Both the position numbers and the translations under genes were made by a program. A stretch of 64,000 nt of DNA, from NCBI RefSeq assembly GCF_030296915.1, contig NZ_AP028031.1, forward strand, positions 1,607,501-1,671,500, read 5' to 3'. The notes under the pieces are model-generated. The model searched no databases, was not told the DNA's origin, and worked only from the letters and a program-made list of their open reading frames with translations. This document shows positions 35,205 to 43,195 of the stretch, in pieces. Position 1 is the first letter of the stretch; every line of letters starts with the position of its first letter. The stretch is from Anaerostipes hadrus ATCC 29173 = JCM 17467. Lineage in GTDB: Bacteria; Bacillota; Clostridia; Lachnospirales; Lachnospiraceae.

Positions 35205-35320
35205 AATTTCTATCTCCTTTGTTGACTTTTATTTTGAATTTTGTATGTTGTCTTTCTTGATTACAAACTTATCTTACCATTAGATTTCCTACTTGTCCAA
35301 TATGAAAAGTCAACATCTAG

Positions 35321-36253
35321 TTATAGGATATCCCTATAGCCAGAGTCGTCACCCATAGCTTTATACTTTTTGATCTCCTCTAAGTACTTCTCTCCTAATG
35401 GGCTGATCGCGACTCCTTTTCGCTTGATATAGCCAATCGTCATGAGCTCATCCGATTTTAGTTTCACAGCACAGTAATCATCACCATTTAAGCTTTCACA
35501 GATAATTCCTGAACATAATGTATATCCATTTAACCCAACCATGAGATTTAACATAGTAGCTCTGTCATTTGCTTTGATCAGACGTTTATATTCATAGGTA
35601 CTTAATACTTCCTCTGCAAAATAAAAGGAGTTATATTCCCCCTGTTCAAATGACAGGCATGGATATTCTTCCAGCTCTTCGATCGAAATCTCCTCTTTGT
35701 CTGCTAGTGGGTGTCCCTTCCACATATAAACATAGATTCCACATTCCAATAATGGATGGAATTCAAGCCCTGATTCCTGCAGCATCTTGCTTAATACCTT
35801 CTTATTAAATTCATTTAAATAAAGGATCCCGATCTCACTGTGAAAATCTTTGACATCCTTGATCACTTCGTATGTCTTTGTCTCTCTGACTGCAAATTCG
35901 TATTCATCCATACCAAACTGTTTGACCATCTCCACAAAAGCATTCACTGCAAATGTATAATGCTGCATGGAAACTCCGAATTTCTTCTTGATATTTTTCT
36001 TCTCAATATAGCGAGATTCCATAAGCTGATACTGTTCAACGACCTGTCTTGCATAACTTAAGAATTCCATCCCTTCTTGTGTGACTGATACTCCTCGATT
36101 GCTTCTCTTAAAGAGTCTTGTTCCAATCTCTTTTTCTAATTCTTTGACTGCAAGAGATAGACTTGGCTGTGAGATAAACAGGCTTTTTGCCGCCTCATTC
36201 ATAGATCCTGTATCTGCGATTGCTATAATATATCTTAATTGTGTTAATGTCAT
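35321..36253 (-). CDS. LysR-family regulator upstream of metY
   Basis: 310 residues. The N-terminal HTH is LFISQPSLSLAVKELEKEIG and the effector domain is about 90-300. It is in the same direction as metY, 117 bases upstream, and divergent from the marR gene. Control of sulfur metabolism is a reasonable inference, but no operator is defined. A weak promoter (AAGACA-N17-TATAAT) lies at 36290-36318 on the minus strand. Confidence 0.87.
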   Translation of the reverse strand: MTLTQLRYIIAIADTGSMNEAAKSLFISQPSLSLAVKELEKEIGTRLFKRSNRGVSVTQEGMEFLSYARQVVEQYQLMESRYIEKKNIKKKFGVSMQHYTFAVNAFVEMVKQFGMDEYEFAVRETKTYEVIKDVKDFHSEIGILYLNEFNKKVLSKMLQESGLEFHPLLECGIYVYMWKGHPLADKEEISIEELEEYPCLSFEQGEYNSFYFAEEVLSTYEYKRLIKANDRATMLNLMVGLNGYTLCSGIICESLNGDDYCAVKLKSDELMTIGYIKRKGVAISPLGEKYLEEIKKYKAMGDDSGYRDIL

Positions 36254-36340
36254 GGTTCTTCCCTTCCTTATCTTTTCTGTCCGTGGTTTATTATACTTGA
36301 TTTTTCGCCGCTTGTCTTATAATTTTTGAAAGAAATGCTC

Positions 36341-36370
36341 TTGACATATTGGTTTGCTTTGTCTTATAAT
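36341..36370 (+). promoter_or_regulatory. Consensus promoter of the marR operon
   Basis: TTGACA (36341-36346) and TATAAT (36365-36370) are separated by 18 bases. Both hexamers match the consensus exactly. Confidence 0.8.
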
Positions 36371-36383
36371 GATGGCTGTTTCA

Positions 36384-36403
36384 ATAGTTAGAATTCTAAC
36401 TAT
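36384..36403. promoter_or_regulatory. Perfect 20-bp palindrome, probable MarR operator
   Basis: ATAGTTAGAATTCTAACTAT is fully self-complementary. It lies 13 bases past the -10 box, across the expected transcription start, and 32 bases before the marR ATG. That is a position from which a MarR repressor would block its own operon. Confidence 0.8.
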
Positions 36404-36434
36404 CAGCTTTCTAATCATAAAAGGAGTATCATCT

Positions 36435-36860
36435 ATGTATGAATCATCTTATCATTATCTTCTGATGTCCAATCATTTAAGCCTTCAGAAGAAAATCATG
36501 GCTGTCTTAAAGCCACTTGGCCTCTCAACCGGCCAGCCAAAGGTCTTAGACCATCTTCGATATCATAATGGTGCCAGTCAAAAAGACATTGCCCATGCTT
36601 GTCATATCGAACCTGCTTCTTTGACTTCTATTTTAAATCGAATGGAAAAACAGCATATGATCGAGCGTAAGAATTTGAACGGAAATCGCCGATCCTTTCA
36701 TATTTTCCTGACAGATTATGGAATGGAACTGTCTGAATCGATTGAAAAAGCTTTCTTATCTCTTGAACAAGAAGTTTTTTCTGGGATTTCTAATGCAGAA
36801 AAAGAACAATTTCTAAAGATCTTTGAAAAACTATATAAAAATACTACAAAAGAGGAGTAA
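36435..36860 (+). CDS. MarR-family regulator
   Basis: 141 residues. The winged HTH is formed by GLSTGQPKVLDHLRYHN, ASQKDIAHACHIEPASLTSILNRMEKQ and the wing IERKNLNGNRRSF. ATG 36435 has AAGGAG 8 bases upstream. A longer frame exists, but it would run through the promoter and operator and is not used. It is followed after 8 bases by a membrane-kinase fusion gene, presumably its target along with itself. Confidence 0.9.
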   Translation: MYESSYHYLLMSNHLSLQKKIMAVLKPLGLSTGQPKVLDHLRYHNGASQKDIAHACHIEPASLTSILNRMEKQHMIERKNLNGNRRSFHIFLTDYGMELSESIEKAFLSLEQEVFSGISNAEKEQFLKIFEKLYKNTTKEE

Positions 36861-36868
36861 ATCACATC

Positions 36869-38146
36869 ATGGAAAAACTAAAACGTTATATCATCTTTTT
36901 TATTGGGCTTTATATTAACTCTCTCGGAGTTGCCCTGATCACAAAAGCAAGTCTTGGTACATCACCAATTTCTTCCATTCCTTATGTACTGAGCCTTAAT
37001 TTCCCATTTACACTTGGAAATTTCACCATTTTCTTCAGCCTGTTACTGATCTTTTTACAGCTGTTGATCTTACGAAAGAATTTTAAACTGGAACACGTGT
37101 TACAGATTCCAATCTCTATCTTATTCGGATATTTTATTGACTGGTCTATGATCCTTCTTGGATTTGTAAATCCGTCCTTTTATTTGATGAAGATCATTTA
37201 TCTGCTGATCGGATGTATGATCCTTGGATTTGGTGTGTATACAGAAGTCCTTGCTAACGTTGCGATGCTTCCTGGGGAATCTTTTGTACGTGCCATTGTA
37301 ATGACATGGCATACAGAATTTGGTGTCACAAAAATCTGTTTTGACGTATCTATGACTGTGATTGCCGGAGTTCTTTCCTTTGTATTCGCAGGTAAGTTAG
37401 ACGGTGTACGTGAAGGTACAGTTATTGCCGCTTTACTTGTTGGATTTATTGCACGTTTATTTGGACGTTTCTTATCTTTTGTGGAGCCAATGCTGTTCCC
37501 AGATTCAGACACTAACACAGATTCAGACACTGACACAGATTCAACAGACACTCCTATTGTCATTGCGATCGCTCGTGAATATGGAAGCGGTGGACATGAC
37601 CTTGGAGAAGCTCTTGCAAAACGTCTTGGATTTGATTTCTATGACAATGAGATCATTCAGATGGCTGCAGGTTCTACTGGTTATGATCCTGAATTCATCA
37701 AGAATAATGATGAACAGATGCGTAGTTCCCTGCTTTATGATCTTGTGAATCAGGTATATTCTCACGCACCACAGAACCCAGCTCCAAAAGATAATATCTT
37801 TGCGGCAGAATCTAAAGTAATCAATGAGCTTGCTTCAAAAGGAAATTGTGTTGTGATCGGTCGTTGTGCGGATTATATCTTAAGAGACCGCCCTCATTGC
37901 ATGCGAATCTTCTTACATGCACCTGCCGAGTATCGTGTGAAACGAATTATGAGAACGGAAAACTTATCTCATGATGCGGCACTGACGAAAGCAATCCAGA
38001 TGAACCGCAAGCGTTCTGATAACTATCATTATTATACACATCAACCATGGGGATTATCCAGAAACTACCATCTGACACTGGACACTTCACTTGGAGATGA
38101 TTTTGTGCTTGATAGCATTTGTGAAGGGTTGAAACATATTCAGTAA
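36869..38146 (+). CDS. Fusion of YczE-like membrane domain and cytidylate kinase-like domain
   Basis: 425 residues. Residues 1-205 carry about five to six hydrophobic segments (FFIGLYINSLGVALITKASLG, LLIGCMILGFGVYTEV) like YczE/DUF6198 membrane proteins. Residues 211-228 are an acidic linker of Asp/Ser/Thr repeats (DSDTNTDSDTDTDSTDT). Residues 230-425 resemble the cytidylate kinase-like family: IAIAREYGSGGHDLGEALA (P-loop-like), VVIGRCADYIL, RVKRIMRTENL. Function is unknown; a nucleotide-dependent membrane process is possible. It is co-transcribed with marR and ends at a bidirectional terminator. Confidence 0.82.
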   Translation: MEKLKRYIIFFIGLYINSLGVALITKASLGTSPISSIPYVLSLNFPFTLGNFTIFFSLLLIFLQLLILRKNFKLEHVLQIPISILFGYFIDWSMILLGFVNPSFYLMKIIYLLIGCMILGFGVYTEVLANVAMLPGESFVRAIVMTWHTEFGVTKICFDVSMTVIAGVLSFVFAGKLDGVREGTVIAALLVGFIARLFGRFLSFVEPMLFPDSDTNTDSDTDTDSTDTPIVIAIAREYGSGGHDLGEALAKRLGFDFYDNEIIQMAAGSTGYDPEFIKNNDEQMRSSLLYDLVNQVYSHAPQNPAPKDNIFAAESKVINELASKGNCVVIGRCADYILRDRPHCMRIFLHAPAEYRVKRIMRTENLSHDAALTKAIQMNRKRSDNYHYYTHQPWGLSRNYHLTLDTSLGDDFVLDSICEGLKHIQ

Positions 38147-38159
38147 TTTATTATGATTG

Positions 38160-38203
38160 TAAAAAGGATAGATGCCTTATTAACTTTGGTATCTATCCTT
38201 TTC
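38160..38203. terminator. Bidirectional terminator
   Basis: AAAAGGATAGATGCC pairs with GGTATCTATCCTTTT. It serves the fusion gene (plus) and the sensor kinase gene (minus). Confidence 0.9.
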
Positions 38204-39566
38204 TACTTTCTAATATTTTTGGAAACTGAAATATAAAACTTGTTCCTTCTCCTTTTTTGCTTTCCACATGTATTTTCCCGCCATGAACTGCCACGATAAA
38301 GTGAACCATCGAAAGACCAAGTCCAGTTCCTCCATTCTCTCTGGAACGGCTTTTATCTACCCGGTAAAAACGATCCCAGATCTTAGGAATATCTTCCTGA
38401 GCGATCCCTATCCCATCATCTTTTACCTCTCCTATGATCATATCTCCTTGTTCTTTCCATAGAATATCAATATGACCATGTTCCTTTCCATAGCTGATCG
38501 CATTCTGAACAAGATTCATCATCATTCGCAATAATAATGTATGATTTCCCATCATCTTTACATCTCGATCACTGGAAACAGATATCTGAATCTTCTTTTT
38601 CTCTGCCTGCTCGCGCAATTCTTCTACGATAACTTCTGTCAATAGTATGAGATCAACTTCTTCCATATCATAAGATTCGTTCATCTCACCTCTTGCGATC
38701 ATTAACATCTCACTGATCAATTTCGACATGCGTCTTGCCTGTCTTAAAATGATCATGATCTCTTCTTTTTCCTCTTCCTCTAATACTGGATCTTCGATCA
38801 AATATTCACATTGAGAAATGATCACGGTCACTGGAGTTCGAAGTTCATGGGATACATCTGCTGTAAACTGCTGTTCTTTTTCAAAGGATTCTTCCAGTCT
38901 TTCGAACATTTGATTAAATTTATGAGATAATTCATACAATTCATCTCTTACTTTCGGCAATGGAAGCCTTTTTGTAAGATCCTTTCCATAACTGATATTC
39001 TCTACCTGATCACAGATCAGATCCACCTGCTTTAATGCACGTTTCAGCATAAAATATCCTGTCATTGCTATCAATAAAATGAACACGGGATATAAGACGA
39101 TCATCATTTTCTGAGATGTTGTCATAAATACTTCGATCGCATGAATGGATGTGATCCCCCTGATCCATATAGCCTTATTCTTTCCATAGGTATGCACACT
39201 GTCATATACCATCCATTTGCTGCTGCCGGATGTAATGACCCTCGGTGTATGAGACTTTAAGATCGTCTGTTTCGGAAATTTCTCTGGCATTGTGCCATAT
39301 AATAATTTCCCGTTGTCATCATAGACACAAAACATGACTCCATCCTGATAAAACTGAGTATCTTCTGATAAATAATAGGTTCCATCCTGAAATTGAAAGT
39401 TCGCAGAAAATCCAGTCACTGCCGCACTGACTTCTTCTTCTGTCGCTGAAATCCCGACTTTGTCGACAAAGTAAAACATAAAGACAAGAACCATTCCTAA
39501 AATAAGTGCAATGATCCCTGTATACCATAATGTGACCTTTTTCTTGATCGTCATCTGCTTCATCAT
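38193..39566 (-). CDS. Two-component sensor histidine kinase
   Basis: 457 residues. There are two membrane helices (about 12-32 and 155-175) flanking an extracellular sensor domain, then HAMP (about 178-230). The HisKA box is FTADVSHELRTPVTVI with the phospho-acceptor His (about 241). The ATPase has N box MMNLVQNAISYG, G1 DDGIGIAQED and G2 GGTGLGLSMV. Its ATG overlaps the TGA of the response regulator gene, so translation is coupled. The stimulus is unknown; the divergent lipoprotein may be part of the response. Confidence 0.93.
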   Translation of the reverse strand: MMKQMTIKKKVTLWYTGIIALILGMVLVFMFYFVDKVGISATEEEVSAAVTGFSANFQFQDGTYYLSEDTQFYQDGVMFCVYDDNGKLLYGTMPEKFPKQTILKSHTPRVITSGSSKWMVYDSVHTYGKNKAIWIRGITSIHAIEVFMTTSQKMMIVLYPVFILLIAMTGYFMLKRALKQVDLICDQVENISYGKDLTKRLPLPKVRDELYELSHKFNQMFERLEESFEKEQQFTADVSHELRTPVTVIISQCEYLIEDPVLEEEEKEEIMIILRQARRMSKLISEMLMIARGEMNESYDMEEVDLILLTEVIVEELREQAEKKKIQISVSSDRDVKMMGNHTLLLRMMMNLVQNAISYGKEHGHIDILWKEQGDMIIGEVKDDGIGIAQEDIPKIWDRFYRVDKSRSRENGGTGLGLSMVHFIVAVHGGKIHVESKKGEGTSFIFQFPKILESRKG

Positions 39567-40234
39567 TCTTCCCTCATCACATAGCCTGTTCCGCGTACCG
39601 TATGGATCAGTTTTTTCTCATATCCTGCATCAATTTTCTTTCGGAGATATCTTATATATACATCAATAACATTCGACCCTCCCTCATAATCATAATTCCA
39701 TGCATTTTGTTCAATCTGCTGCCTCGTCATCACGATATTCTGATTCCGCATCAGACATTCTAACACCATAAATTCTTTTGACGACAAACTGATCTCTTTT
39801 CCTGCTCTTGTCACAATTCTTGTATCCCGATCCAGAGTAAGATCTGCAATCTTTAACTGATTCGTTACAAATTGGGGTTTTCTCCGCATCATCACGCGGA
39901 TTCTTGCGAGTAACTCTTCAAACGCAAACGGCTTAATCAGATAATCATCGGCCCCCAGGTCAAGCCCCTTTACCCGGTCCTCAATACCATCCCTTGCAGT
40001 CAGTAAGAGAATTGGTGTATCATTCCCCATCTGCCTAACTTCCTTTAAAACCGCAAAACCATCCTTCCCAGGAAGCATGATGTCGAGAAGAACTCCATCA
40101 TAAGATGTCATCTCCATATAATCTAGCGCTTCTTCTCCATCTCCACAGGCATCCACACTATAATGCTCTCTTACCAAACGTTTCTTTATAATATTTCTTA
40201 AATCTTTTTCATCTTCAACAACTAATATTCTCAT
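39563..40234 (-). CDS. OmpR-family response regulator
   Basis: 223 residues. The receiver domain (1-115) shows acidic pocket VVEDE, phospho-Asp in GVLLDIMLPG (about 51) and the Lys in YLIKPFAFEEL. The winged HTH (about 125-222) ends in VIDVYIRYLRKKI...VRGTGYVM. MRILVVEDE is taken as the start (40234). TATAAT lies only 9 bases upstream (40244-40249), so the transcript may have almost no leader if that box is used. Confidence 0.93.
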   Translation of the reverse strand: MRILVVEDEKDLRNIIKKRLVREHYSVDACGDGEEALDYMEMTSYDGVLLDIMLPGKDGFAVLKEVRQMGNDTPILLLTARDGIEDRVKGLDLGADDYLIKPFAFEELLARIRVMMRRKPQFVTNQLKIADLTLDRDTRIVTRAGKEISLSSKEFMVLECLMRNQNIVMTRQQIEQNAWNYDYEGGSNVIDVYIRYLRKKIDAGYEKKLIHTVRGTGYVMREE

Positions 40235-40280
40235 GATGCCTTTATTATAATACAATCTGTTTTTTGAATCCAGCACCTAT

Positions 40281-40302
40281 TTTTAATGTTATTTTAATGT
40301 TT
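40281..40302. promoter_or_regulatory. Direct-repeat OmpR/PhoB-type binding site
   Basis: TTTTAATGTTA and TTTTAATGTTT follow each other with an 11-base period, the spacing of OmpR/PhoB dimer sites. They lie between the divergent response regulator and lipoprotein genes, about 10 bases upstream of TATTTAT-like -10 sequence for the lipoprotein. Confidence 0.65.
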
Positions 40303-40361
40303 ATTGGTTATGCTATTTATAACAAAAGGAAATCTATCCCAACCAAAGAAAGGAGTTTACA

Positions 40362-40835
40362 ATGAAAAAAATATTATATTTATTCTTCACATGTTCTATC
40401 ATTTTTGCTTTTGCAGGATGCAGTCCTTCAAAGAAAGATTCTGCCGAGGCTACCACAACACAGGAAATTGCAACAACAACTTCCACTACAGAAAATACCA
40501 CTGATTCTTCTACCTCTGATTCAGATGCCAAGAATGATTCTTATGATTTTTCAGCTTATAAAAAAAGAATCAAAAAACTCACTAAAAAAGTAAATAATGC
40601 TACTTCATCTTCCAATGCATCTGTCAACGAAAAACGTTTTTACACTTTGAAAAAGGAACTTGATGTGGTTGATGATGAACTTGATCATCTGGATGATGAA
40701 TTTGAGCATGCTTATGAAAACGGTAAACTAAGCTTCAAAGTTTATAAATCCAGAGAAAAGACAATAGAAAAATTGGAAGATCAGCTTGATCTTTTAGAAG
40801 ATGCCTTGGAAAATAAATTTGGAATTGATGATTAG
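40362..40835 (+). CDS. Small lipoprotein with acidic coiled-coil domain
   Basis: 157 residues. The signal sequence ends in AFAGC (Cys 20), followed by a Ser/Thr-rich linker (about 25-55). A highly charged helical region (about 60-157) with LDVVDDELDHLDDEFEHAYE and LEDQLDLLEDALENKF patterns is probably a coiled coil. AAAGGAG precedes the ATG. It is divergent from the two-component system and behind a candidate OmpR box, so it is probably controlled by that system. No family was recognised. Confidence 0.8.
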   Translation: MKKILYLFFTCSIIFAFAGCSPSKKDSAEATTTQEIATTTSTTENTTDSSTSDSDAKNDSYDFSAYKKRIKKLTKKVNNATSSSNASVNEKRFYTLKKELDVVDDELDHLDDEFEHAYENGKLSFKVYKSREKTIEKLEDQLDLLEDALENKFGIDD

Positions 40836-40836
40836 G

Positions 40837-40872
40837 TAAAAAAGATGCCATTGTAGTTTTGGCATCTTTTTT
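40837..40872. terminator. Terminator after the lipoprotein gene
   Basis: AAAAAAGATGCC pairs with GGCATCTTTTTT around a 12-base loop. An identical hairpin recurs at 43125-43162. Confidence 0.9.
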
Positions 40873-40940
40873 CCATCTCAGTAAAATTTATATAAAATCA
40901 GCCAGAAAACCCATGGTCTTTAGACCGTGGATGAATGGCG

Positions 40941-42200
40941 TTAGACTACTTTTACTTGCGTCATTACAGTTGACCTTGCTGTAATGCGTTTGCAATTACT
41001 TAATTTTGGTGTTTTGTAGCCTCTTGGCATTGTGCTAAAGTCAATCTTATTGCCATCAATATCCATAAGAATTGCATATCCCGTAGACATTCTTCCTTTG
41101 ATAAAGTAATCATTTCCAAAATACCGAACCTTATCAAACTTTCTAAAACCACAAATCTTATCTGTAACAATAGGTTGTTCAGAACGAATACCTTTAGTCT
41201 TTTGAAAATCACCATCAGAAACACATTTCTTTTTGTAAAGATTACTCTTTACATTAAAAGCATTTCCTTGTGTTGCGATAGTACAGGCATCATAATAATG
41301 TTCTTTGTCTACACCTAAATGCAAACGATTCGCTTTTGTTACATATCCAAAAGTTTCAATAGCATTTGGATAGAATCTGAAAAGCTGCTTACGGATAGAA
41401 TTCATCTGTGTAGCATATTTAAGGTTACCCTTAACTTTACCACTCAATTTGGGGTTAATCTTTCCACTATGCAAGTCTTTATGGCAAGTATGACATAAAG
41501 TAAGTAAATTACTTTCTTCATCAGAGCCACCTTGACTGCGAAATACAATATGATGGACTTCTAATTTGCTATCCTTATGCTTGCCTTTACAACATTGACA
41601 AGTATAGTTATCTCTATTAAGCACCATTGCTTTGGTATTTTCAAATCCATAATTAGCACCTTTTTGGTATCCCCATGGTCTCACTTTTGGGTTGGCAAGA
41701 CTTGGATTTTTCATAAGCTGCATATCAAACTGACCTGTTTCAAATACCATTTCTGTAACGGGAAGAATAGACTGAATGTATTCTATTTCCCTTACATGGC
41801 TGTGAAGTTTGCTCTGCATTGTAGGACTAAATCTATCTTTTTTGATAGAACTTGCACGATTTAACCATCTTGCTTTTCTATAACGAGTTTTACGATTTCG
41901 TCTATTTCTGCGATACTTTGCTCTTTGTGTCATTTTGTCAGTAATGTCGTTTCTTACAACAACTTCTGACATATAGACAATATCTCCATTGTCTTTACTT
42001 ACAGCAGTGCCAATAGTTCCGCTTCCAGTATCTACACCAAGAGTTAAGCCTTGAGTGTGATTTGTTGTTTCGTAAGTTAACTTAATTGTAAATGGCTCAC
42101 GCTTCTTAACTTTTGCTTTGCCTTGCTTAAGTAATAATCTTGCAATTGGATCACTACATGGCATTAGTGGTTTACCATCTTGTGAAATCACATAAACCAT
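40941..42200 (-). CDS. iscB: RNA-guided endonuclease IscB
   Basis: 419 residues. The N-terminal PLMP domain reads VYVISQDGKPLMPC. RuvC-I is TLGVDTGSGTIGTAVS (Asp about 57), then an arginine-rich bridge helix (KYRRNRRNRKTRYRKARWL), RuvC-II MVFETGQFDM (Glu about 155), and an HNH domain CQCC...LEVHHIVFRSQGG...CHTCHKDLH (about 205-250). RuvC-III lies around HYYDACTIA (about 307). All catalytic residues are present. ATG 42200 has GGAGG 8 bases upstream and starts exactly at the PLMP domain. IscB is the ancestor-type relative of Cas9 and cuts DNA guided by the RNA encoded upstream. Confidence 0.95.
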   Translation of the reverse strand: MVYVISQDGKPLMPCSDPIARLLLKQGKAKVKKREPFTIKLTYETTNHTQGLTLGVDTGSGTIGTAVSKDNGDIVYMSEVVVRNDITDKMTQRAKYRRNRRNRKTRYRKARWLNRASSIKKDRFSPTMQSKLHSHVREIEYIQSILPVTEMVFETGQFDMQLMKNPSLANPKVRPWGYQKGANYGFENTKAMVLNRDNYTCQCCKGKHKDSKLEVHHIVFRSQGGSDEESNLLTLCHTCHKDLHSGKINPKLSGKVKGNLKYATQMNSIRKQLFRFYPNAIETFGYVTKANRLHLGVDKEHYYDACTIATQGNAFNVKSNLYKKKCVSDGDFQKTKGIRSEQPIVTDKICGFRKFDKVRYFGNDYFIKGRMSTGYAILMDIDGNKIDFSTMPRGYKTPKLSNCKRITARSTVMTQVKVV

Positions 42201-42485
42201 AAATAAGTTCCTCCTTATAAATACTCTACCAAATGGTAGGTGATGCGTACTTTGCTGTACTGTTACCATGCAACTGTTCCGACTTCAACTCGACAATGAT
42301 ATAAAGGCTTTTTCGCATACATATCACAAGGCTGTTCTTACTCTGACCTAACTTAAATATGTACGATAGAGCGACGGTCTGTTGCGTCAACCGAGGGTAT
42401 CATGACCTAAATATCGTAGTATCCATTTCTGAATGCTTAGTCTGGTGAACCATTTAACAGAAGCCCACTACCTTTAGGTTGTGGG
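42201..42485 (-). ncRNA. HEARO-type omega RNA of IscB
   Basis: The 285 bases between the left-end hairpin and iscB have no reading frame and contain several short helices. These include the end hairpin and a block with GAGTTGAAGTCGGAACAGTT followed by GCATGGTAACAG. Position directly upstream of iscB and the length of about 200-300 fit the HEARO RNA family. The guide would be taken from the DNA flanking the left end, here the HI0074-like gene. A covariance-model search would decide. Confidence 0.7.
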
Positions 42486-42707
42486 TAGTTCACACCCTAA
42501 CTGTAAAATCTCTCTTGGTGACCCAGTTGCCGCTCCGTCTGCTCCGTGCATTTTTAATATCTCTTGTAATGCCTTCCATGCAAGCTCAAATGTCAAATTA
42601 AATTGTCCGATTACGCCTGTTCTGTAAATATCATTATTATCTGCCATTTCAAAATCTGCACTTTTTAACACTTCAAGACAATTCGAAAAGTTCTCAAGCT
42701 TTTTCAT
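42474..42707 (-). pseudogene. HI0074-like nucleotidyltransferase substrate-binding protein, 3' half lost
   Basis: The first 67 or so residues (ENFSNCLEVLKSADF, DIYRTGVIGQFNLTFELAWK, GSPREILQLG) match the HI0074/HEPN-like partner of minimal nucleotidyltransferases. After LQLG the frame enters the IscB element and stops within its left-end hairpin (ELPTT). The family is usually about 130-140 residues, so half is missing. It is not found on the far side of the element. The start overlaps the end of the nucleotidyltransferase gene by 14 bases. Confidence 0.82.
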
Positions 42708-42984
42708 ATATTATCACACCATCCTTTTCTATTTCTTGTTTTAATTCCTCTGAAATTGGCTTATCTGCTTCTACCACATCAAAACTTAAAAGAGAATGTA
42801 CTTTTTCTTTAATATCCCAATAAAAAGAGTCAAAATCTCCGCCATATACAGCAATATCAATATCACTTCTCTCTGTATTGTCACCTCTTGCTCTCGATCC
42901 AAATAAAATTACTTTATTGATTGAATATTTTTTTGCAAATGCAGAAATGTCCTTTAAAACTCTTTCTGGAATATTGTATTTCAT
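42694..42984 (-). CDS. Minimal nucleotidyltransferase (MNT/HI0073 type)
   Basis: 96 residues of the polymerase-beta-like fold. Motif GSRARG (about 29-34) and SDIDIAVYG (about 40-48) supply the metal-binding acids, and a later Asp lies in FDVVEAD. Such proteins pair with HEPN-type partners as toxin-antitoxin systems (MNT is the antitoxin that modifies HEPN). Its partner gene downstream is truncated by the IscB element, so the pair is probably inactive. Confidence 0.85.
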   Translation of the reverse strand: MKYNIPERVLKDISAFAKKYSINKVILFGSRARGDNTERSDIDIAVYGGDFDSFYWDIKEKVHSLLSFDVVEADKPISEELKQEIEKDGVIIYEKA

Positions 42985-43050
42985 ACCCTGCTGCCTCCTG
43001 ATTTTCTACATTAAATGGAATCTTATGTCTTGGAAATATTATAACATCTT

Positions 43051-43098
43051 TTATATCTCCAGTAAATCTTCCAATTTATATCCTAATAATGCAAGCCA
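43051..43098 (-). pseudogene. 3'-end remnant of an XRE regulator gene
   Basis: In one frame it reads LALLGYKLEDLLEI followed by TAA, matching the C-terminus VLGCKSEDLLEI of the intact regulator at 49596. Nothing upstream of it matches. It is one of two such tails in the region. Confidence 0.75.
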
Positions 43099-43124
43099 CT
43101 TACATCTCTTTTTTCTTAATGATC

Positions 43125-43162
43125 AAAAAAAAGATGCCATTGTAGTTTTGGCATCTTTTTTC
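43125..43162. terminator. Terminator, duplicate of the one at 40837
   Basis: AAAAAAGATGCC pairs with GGCATCTTTTTT, and the loop is the same as at 40837. It would end transcription from the surface protein gene at 44446. Confidence 0.88.
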
Positions 43163-43195
43163 CCATGTATCTCTTTGCTATTATTGTTTTCTTAT

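Larger units (their letters stand above)
40903..42492 (-). mobile_element. IS200/IS605-like element carrying iscB and HEARO-type RNA, without transposase
   Basis: Both limits are marked by similar hairpins: CCCACTACCTTTAGGTTGTGGG-type at 42464-42485 (22 bases, key stem CCCAC/GTGGG) and CCATGGTCT-TT-AGACCGTGG at 40911-40930. Between them are only the iscB gene and its upstream non-coding region. With no tnpA it is non-autonomous. It has replaced the 3' half of a HI0074-like gene. Exact ends are uncertain by about 10 bases. Confidence 0.75.

Noticed and set aside
35205..35320. SAM riboswitch or T-box before metY
   Set aside because: The leader is about 100 bases, A/T-rich, with none of the conserved boxes or a terminator/antiterminator pair.
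36354..36434. N-terminal extension of the MarR protein
   Set aside because: It would translate through the promoter -10 box and the operator; the ATG with AAGGAG is 81 bases further on.
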